Shown here in pieces: positions 5,997 to 9,506 of a DNA stretch of 9,506 nt. This DNA is from Clostridia bacterium. Lineage in GTDB: Bacteria > Bacillota > Clostridia > Oscillospirales > CAG-272. The translations under genes and the position numbers were made by a program. The stretch covers positions 1 to 9,506 of the forward strand of contig CAAGJL010000078.1 in NCBI GenBank assembly GCA_900770145.1. Direction: 5' to 3'. The notes under the pieces are model-generated. The model worked only from the letters and a program-made list of their open reading frames with translations, was not told the origin of the DNA and searched no databases. Each line of letters opens with the position of its first letter. The stretch's first letter is position 1.

Positions 5997-6214
5997 ACAT
6001 TCAAAAGGCGGAAAATCTTGCCGTTCAGAACCATAAACACGATGTCGAGAATCCAGATAATGTTCCAGCCGACGAACAGGCGCAGCAGACCTGCCACGAT
6101 CTTGCCCTCCGAGAAACGGGTGATCACACCGCACAGACAGGAGGTGAACGGAATGATTACAAGAATGAGGCTGACCAGACGGCTAAGACCAAAGTAATCA
6201 GACTTTTTTGCCAT
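5993..6214 (-). CDS. Small two-helix membrane protein, uncharacterised
   Basis: I do not recognise a named family for this 73-residue protein. It has a short charged N terminus (MAKKSDYFGLSR), a first hydrophobic helix (about 12-32, LVSLILVIIPFTSCLCGVI), a basic/acidic loop (TRFSEGKI), and a second long hydrophobic segment (about 40-63, AGLLRLFVGWNIIWILDIVFMVL) with the tail NGKIFRLLNV. Two transmembrane helices with a short loop are likely. The gene is real: its ATG has AAGGAG seven bases upstream, a near-consensus promoter sits 30 bases further up, and a strong terminator follows the stop. Its stop overlaps the end of the convergent GH127 open frame by three bases. The Trp/Asn/Asp in the second helix (GWNIIWILD) would be a useful search motif. 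Function is unknown. Confidence 0.85.
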   Translation of the reverse strand: MAKKSDYFGLSRLVSLILVIIPFTSCLCGVITRFSEGKIVAGLLRLFVGWNIIWILDIVFMVLNGKIFRLLNV

Positions 6215-6245
6215 GGCTTTTCTCCTTTACAGATGTAGTAATTTC

Positions 6246-6274
6246 AGTATAGCACGCAGGGGCGAAAAAGTCAA
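6246..6274 (-). promoter_or_regulatory. Sigma-A promoter of the small membrane protein gene
   Basis: On the minus strand TTGACT (6269-6274) and TATACT (6246-6251) are 17 bases apart. The expected start near 6239 leaves a leader of about 25 bases with AAGGAGA before the ATG at 6214. It shows that the gene does not depend on read-through from the symporter gene upstream. Confidence 0.85.
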
Positions 6275-6427
6275 GGGAAGCGGGCAAAATCAAACTTTGC
6301 ACGCCCGCCTGCAAAAAGATTCCGTGACAGCGCCGACTCCTGTTGCCGCTGCGCGTGAGCGGCAGGGGGCGCGCCGTCGGCAAAGCAATCTTTGCGTTTT
6401 TTTATGCCCCCCGGCGAAACGGGTTTT
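6275..6427. other. Intergenic region with nested hairpins and two + strand terminator-like structures
   Basis: There is no convincing coding sequence. GCCGAC (6332-6337) pairs with GTCGGC (6376-6381), enclosing GCCGCT/AGCGGC (6345-6363). On the + strand GCAAAG-CAAT-CTTTGC (6380-6395) is followed after one G by seven T (6397-6403), and CCCG-GCGAAA-CGGG (6410-6423) is followed by six T (6424-6429). On the minus strand neither has a T tract, so they are not terminators of the symporter gene, which ends at 6428. See the finding on a possible + strand small RNA. Confidence 0.5.
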
Positions 6428-7909
6428 TTACGGCGCGGCGGTTGTCTGCGGCGGTTCTTCGGCAGGGTCCTTTGCGGTTTCCGTCGGCGTTTTTTCTGTC
6501 GGTATCCCTCTGTTTTCGATACCGTTTGCGGTCTTTTTTCTTGCGGACGCCGCCACGGCGCCGGAAAGCGCAAACAGCGCCAGCGCGTTGGGCAGCACCA
6601 TCAACTGGTTGAAAAGATCGGTCAGCTCCCACACGAAGTCGTTGGAAAGCAATGACCCCAGCAGGAGAAACCCGATGGCAAGCGCGGCGTAAACCGCCGT
6701 GGCAAGTTTCTGTTTCCCGCGGAACAGCCACTCCACGTTCAGCTTGCCGAACAGATTCCACCCAAGGATGGTGGAAAATGCGAAAAAGCACAGGCAGACC
6801 GCCACAAACGCGCTGCCGAGTTTTGCGTTGCCGAACGCACTGCCGAACGCCAGTTGCGCCATGTTGGTCTTGCTGACCCCTTCGGCGGCGCCGCCGGACA
6901 GCACCCCGCCCCCGGCGTACAGGGTGGAGATGACGACCAGCGCCGTCATGGTCAGCACCACAAAGGTGTCGAGAAACACGCCGATCATCGCAATAACCCC
7001 CTGCTCGTGCGGCGTTTTGACCTTTGCCAGCGCGTGGGCGTGCGGGGTGGAGCCCATGCCTGCCTCATTGGAAAACAGCCCGCGTTTCGCGCCCTGACTG
7101 ATCGCGGTTTTCAGGGCATAGCCGACGCCGCCGCCGATCAGCGCGTCCGGGCGGAACGCATAACGGAAAATCATCCCGAATGTTTCCGGAATGTAGCGGA
7201 TGCGCACCCCGATGACGACCAGCCCGCCGACCAGATACAGCACCGCCATCACGGGCACCAGCTTTTCGGTAACCGACGCCACGCGGTGCGCCCCGCCGAA
7301 GAAAATCACCCCGGCAAGCACCGCCACTACCGCGCCGACCGCAAAACCGGGCACCGCAAACGCCCCGCCGACCGATTCCGCAATCGAGTTGGATTGCACC
7401 ATCGTGCCGAAAAAGCCCAGCGCCAGTACCGTGGCAAGCGCGAAAAAGACGGACAGCACCTTTCCCGCCCGACCGGGGAACGCGCGGGTGATATAGTAGA
7501 CCGGCCCGCCGGACACGGTGCCGTCCGCGTGTTCCTGCCTCGTTTCCTGCGCCAGCACCGCTTCCGCGTAGATGGTTGCCATGCCGAGAAACGCAATCAG
7601 CCACATCCAGAAAATCGCCCCGGGACCGCCGATGAGAATCGCCCCGCAGGCACCCACGATGTTCCCGGTGCCGACCTGCGCGGCAACCGCCGTGGCAAGC
7701 GCCTGAAAAGAACTGAGCCCCCCGCGGTGTTTTCCGCCCCGCCAGCGGATCCCGCCGAACACGGCGCGCATCCCCTCGCCAAAGCAACGCACCTGCACAA
7801 AGCGGGTGCGCACGGTGAAAAACAGCCCCAAACCGACCAGGAGTGCGATCAGAACGTAGTCCGAGAGCGTGGCGTTGATTGTCTGTACGATGTGAAATAA
7901 GGTTTTCAT
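6428..7909 (-). CDS. AGCS-family sodium/amino acid symporter, probably a glycine (alanine) importer
   Basis: AGCS proteins import alanine or glycine with sodium. The 493-residue product is a multi-helix membrane protein with family hallmarks: SSFQALATAVAAQVGTGNIVG (66-86), IGGPGAIFWMWLIAFLGM (93-110) with YAE (114-116), and ISQGAKRGLFSNEAGMGSTPHAHA in the second half, which carry substrate and sodium site residues in the family. A hydrophilic Thr/Glu/Pro-rich tail of about 40 residues (ENRGIPTEKTPTETAKD...) follows the last helix and is unusual. The start at 7909 is chosen because GGGAGGAG lies just upstream; the frame extends 12 codons further but into the terminator hairpin. A glycine riboswitch and terminator precede the gene, so glycine is the best guess for the substrate; GlyP, AlsT and DagA are named relatives. 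No intrinsic terminator follows on its own strand before the next gene. Confidence 0.94.
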   Translation of the reverse strand: MKTLFHIVQTINATLSDYVLIALLVGLGLFFTVRTRFVQVRCFGEGMRAVFGGIRWRGGKHRGGLSSFQALATAVAAQVGTGNIVGACGAILIGGPGAIFWMWLIAFLGMATIYAEAVLAQETRQEHADGTVSGGPVYYITRAFPGRAGKVLSVFFALATVLALGFFGTMVQSNSIAESVGGAFAVPGFAVGAVVAVLAGVIFFGGAHRVASVTEKLVPVMAVLYLVGGLVVIGVRIRYIPETFGMIFRYAFRPDALIGGGVGYALKTAISQGAKRGLFSNEAGMGSTPHAHALAKVKTPHEQGVIAMIGVFLDTFVVLTMTALVVISTLYAGGGVLSGGAAEGVSKTNMAQLAFGSAFGNAKLGSAFVAVCLCFFAFSTILGWNLFGKLNVEWLFRGKQKLATAVYAALAIGFLLLGSLLSNDFVWELTDLFNQLMVLPNALALFALSGAVAASARKKTANGIENRGIPTEKTPTETAKDPAEEPPQTTAAP

Positions 7910-7921
7910 GTCTCCTCCCAA

Positions 7922-7948
7922 AGAAAAAAGAGTTGCCACCGGCAACTC
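7922..7948 (-). terminator. Riboswitch expression-platform terminator
   Basis: On the minus strand GAGTTGCC (7948-7941), loop GGT, GGCAACTC (7937-7930) is a perfect 8-bp stem followed directly by TTTTTTC. It lies 13 bases before the symporter start, after the glycine aptamer, which is the position of a transcription-attenuation switch. Confidence 0.92.
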
Positions 7949-7984
7949 CGAAAAGAGAAAGAAAAGAACACGGGCATACCGCCC

Positions 7985-8100
7985 CCGCTCCGTCCTTTTG
8001 CCTGAGAGATTCGGCGGGCGCGCGCCCGCCTTGCACCTTCGGCACCCGTTTAGGGGATTCTCCGGAGTTCCTCCGCGCCCGGTCTTTGCATTCCGGGTGC
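7985..8100 (-). promoter_or_regulatory. Glycine riboswitch, single aptamer with 5' ghost hairpin
   Basis: Read on the minus strand, the region holds the conserved glycine aptamer: P1 arm CUCCG (8067-8063), then GAGAAUCCCC, GUGCCGAAGGUGCAAG, a pure G/C palindromic arm (8030-8013), then GAAUCUCUCAGGCAAAAGGA and the closing P1 arm CGGAG (7992-7988). Only one full aptamer is present. Just 5' of it CCCGG (8097-8093) and CCGGG (8082-8078) enclose AAUGCAAAGA, which echoes the GGCAAAAGGA end of an aptamer, as expected of the ghost aptamer in type-2 singlet glycine riboswitches. With the terminator at 7922-7948 it should control the amino acid symporter. See findings for the switching direction. Confidence 0.95.
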
Positions 8101-8119
8101 TTCTGTGGAATATGGGACT

Positions 8120-8148
8120 ATGGTATCACAGTTTTTCCGCTTTGTCAA
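8120..8148 (-). promoter_or_regulatory. Promoter of the riboswitch-symporter transcript
   Basis: On the minus strand a perfect -35 TTGACA (8148-8143), 17 bases, and TACCAT (8125-8120) preceded by TGA, which gives an extended -10. The start is expected near 8113, just before the ghost hairpin. The symporter therefore has its own promoter, 16 bases after the stop of the regulator gene upstream. Confidence 0.85.
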
Positions 8149-8154
8149 GCACTT

Positions 8155-8174
8155 TTGCAAAATTTTAATTGCAA
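8155..8174. promoter_or_regulatory. Paired TTGCAA sites before the symporter promoter
   Basis: TTGCAA (8155-8160), eight A/T bases, TTGCAA (8169-8174). Each half is itself a palindrome. The pair ends six bases upstream of the -35 box and overlaps the stop codon of the regulator gene. It may be an operator or an A/T-rich UP-like element; the sequence alone does not decide. Confidence 0.35.
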
Positions 8175-9316
8175 TCCTGCATTTTCGCGTTTTTGGCAAG
8201 CGCCTCCCGCCGCGCGCGGCGCACGCGGTTGATGTGGCGTTCAAAATCTCCGCCGGCGATAAACTCCGCCAGCACCAATTGTTCAAAAGTCGGGACGGTA
8301 CAGGAATAGAAACCGAGTTTTTCTTCAAAGAGCGCCGAAAACCGCTCCGGCAGCACCAGATATCCCACGCGCACCGCGGGGGCAATCGTGCGGGAAAAGG
8401 TGTTTAAGTACAGCACGGTTTCTCCGCCGGACAGTGCATAAAGCGTGTCCTCCATCCTGCGGGAGACCGTAAACTCCGAGTCAAAGTCGTCCTCCACGAC
8501 CACGCCGCCGCGTGCCGCGGCAAAACGGAGGTATTCCTGCCGTTTGGAGGCGCCCGCGCTCACGCCCGTGGGGTACGAACGGTATGGTGTGACGTGAAGA
8601 ACCGTGGCGCGGGAGGCTTCCAGCTCGGAGGACAAAATTCCGTCCCCGCCCATCTGCAACTCCTCAAAACGCACCCCGTTTGCCGCGTAAACCGCCCGAA
8701 TCTTTTCATAGGACGGCTTTTCAATGGCATAGAGACGCTCCCTGCCCAGCAGTTGCAGTACCAGCCCGTAAAGGTACTCCGCGCCGGAGCCGATGACAAT
8801 GCGTTCCGGCGGCACCGAAATGCCGCGGTTGCGCGCAAGGTATGCCGAAATCGCCGCCTGCAATTCGGGTCTGCCGCGGTTGGGGGATTTGATGAGAATC
8901 CGCTCCCCGTACTCCGAGAGCACCCGGCGCATCGTGCGGGCAAAAACCGAAAAGGGAAACCCCTCCGGCGCACCCGAGAGCGGGAAAATTTCCTTGCCCC
9001 CTGCGGTGCGCGGCGGAATATCCCCCGATACGAGCGCGGTTTTGCGGGTATTTTCCGCTCCCGCGGCGGTAAAATCTTCCCCTTGGCGGAAGATGACGTA
9101 ATAGCCGCTCCGCTCCACGGGGCGGATGTAGCCTTCATCGGTCAGGATTCCCAGGGCGTGTTCCGCAGTGACCACGCTCACGCCCGCCTCCTCCGCCAGC
9201 AATCGCTTGGAGGGGAGTTTGGCGCCGGCGGCGTACACGCCGGAAACGATTTTTTCGCGCAGGGCGCGATACAGTTGCAGGTATGCGGGCTCTCCCCCGC
9301 CAAGCGGCAGATTCAT
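8165..9316 (-). CDS. GntR/MocR-type transcriptional regulator with a degenerate aminotransferase-like domain
   Basis: MocR regulators join a GntR winged helix to a fold-type I aminotransferase domain that binds PLP as effector cofactor. Residues 10-75 (YLQLYRALREKIVSGVYAAG, LPSKRLLAEEAGVSVVTAEH, ALGILTDEGYIRP) are the winged helix. The second domain keeps GSGAEYLYGLVLQLLG, an EDD-DSEF box (275-282) and NTFS-TIAPAVRVGYLVLP. But the PLP lysine of TFSK is Arg309 (codon at 8390-8392), the tyrosine of EDDYDSEF is Phe278, and the protein stops at 383 residues shortly after FERHINRVRRARREAL, about 80 short of usual family members. AAAGGAGGG (9330-9322) sets the start at 9316; an in-frame extension to 9421 lacks a ribosome binding site. 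It precedes the symporter gene on the same strand, but the symporter has its own promoter. Target genes are unknown; autoregulation or control of the symporter are possible. Confidence 0.9.
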   Translation of the reverse strand: MNLPLGGGEPAYLQLYRALREKIVSGVYAAGAKLPSKRLLAEEAGVSVVTAEHALGILTDEGYIRPVERSGYYVIFRQGEDFTAAGAENTRKTALVSGDIPPRTAGGKEIFPLSGAPEGFPFSVFARTMRRVLSEYGERILIKSPNRGRPELQAAISAYLARNRGISVPPERIVIGSGAEYLYGLVLQLLGRERLYAIEKPSYEKIRAVYAANGVRFEELQMGGDGILSSELEASRATVLHVTPYRSYPTGVSAGASKRQEYLRFAAARGGVVVEDDFDSEFTVSRRMEDTLYALSGGETVLYLNTFSRTIAPAVRVGYLVLPERFSALFEEKLGFYSCTVPTFEQLVLAEFIAGGDFERHINRVRRARREALAKNAKMQDCN

Positions 9317-9452
9317 CTGCGCCCTCCTTTCCGACAAACCGGCGGTAAAAGCCGGTGGCTTTCGGATAAAATCCGTTTTTTCGGCGGCAACGTCGCCGAG
9401 GAACACCGCAAAGGTGGGCAAAGCGGCTCCGCCTTTGCGTACCCCGCCGCGC
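9317..9452 (-). other. Leader and upstream region of the MocR-type gene with inverted repeats
   Basis: The region contains three inverted repeats: ACCGGC/GCCGGT (9338-9356, 7-base loop), CGGAT/ATCCG (9363-9375, 3-base loop), and an imperfect GCAAAG-CGGC/GCC-TTTGC hairpin (9418-9438) that could end the gene to the right. A weak minus-strand promoter match (TTGCCG, then TATCCG after 16 bases, with the -10 overlapping the CGGAT/ATCCG repeat) is possible but not convincing. Confidence 0.35.
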
Positions 9453-9506
9453 TCAGCGCTTTTTTTCGCCCTCGTTCATCCGGTCTTTTTTCTGCACGCC
9501 CACGCG
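9453..9506 (-). CDS. Possible C-terminal end of a gene cut by the window edge
   Basis: Read from the right edge, 17 codons give RVGVQKKDRMNEGEKKR followed by TGA (9455-9453). The charged, lysine/glutamate-rich ending and the imperfect hairpin 15 bases after the stop are what the 3' end of a gene would look like. Too little is visible to name a family, and chance cannot be excluded. Confidence 0.3.
   Translation of the reverse strand, partial: RVGVQKKDRMNEGEKKR

Noticed and set aside
6854..7900. 348-codon + strand open frame opposite the symporter
   Set aside because: It is antisense to a clear AGCS protein and is rich in Arg, His and Asp, as antisense frames of membrane protein genes are.
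9317..9421. 35-residue N-terminal extension of the MocR-type protein
   Set aside because: No ribosome binding site lies before the upstream ATG, and it would run across the inverted repeats; AAAGGAGGG supports the start at 9316.
1..9506. CRISPR array, transposase, toxin-antitoxin or defence island
   Set aside because: No evenly spaced repeats, no insertion-sequence genes and no recognisable defence proteins were seen on either strand.

Overview
The window looks like a chromosomal segment of a GC-rich (by eye about 60 % G+C) low-molecular-weight-genome Firmicute, most likely a Clostridia member of the Oscillospiraceae/Ruminococcaceae type. The reasons are a large Gram-positive SRP RNA with an Alu domain placed directly before dnaX, the order SRP RNA - dnaX - ybaB - recR known from Bacillus and Clostridia, strong AGGAGG ribosome binding sites, a glycine riboswitch, and an AT-core palindromic repeat family (TTTTTCAAAAA / TTTTGCAAAA) scattered between genes. 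The lineage is an inference, not a search result.

Left part (1-3258, + strand): a hairpin-rich non-coding stretch (1-247), a near-consensus sigma-A promoter, the SRP RNA (about 297-570), then dnaX, ybaB/ebfC and recR, tightly spaced and with ybaB and recR overlapping by one base. This is a housekeeping DNA replication and repair operon.

Middle (3258-6274): two palindromic repeats in opposite orientation, a third partial copy that carries the ribosome binding site of the next gene, and a GH127-type (DUF1680) glycoside hydrolase gene with a C-terminal beta-trefoil-like domain. The open frame of this gene runs on through a fourth repeat copy and into a perfect bidirectional terminator, so its natural stop seems to have been lost. 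Convergent to it on the minus strand is a small two-helix membrane protein gene with its own promoter.

Right part (6275-9506, minus strand): an AGCS-family sodium/amino acid symporter controlled by a single-aptamer glycine riboswitch with an intrinsic terminator (promoter, aptamer, anti-terminator option and terminator can all be read), and upstream of it a GntR/MocR-type regulator whose aminotransferase-like domain has Arg in place of the PLP lysine and is C-terminally short. The far right edge holds what may be the last codons of another minus-strand gene. The transporter and riboswitch form a plausible glycine-responsive import module; whether the MocR protein acts on it is open. I found no defence system, CRISPR array, transposase or phage gene.
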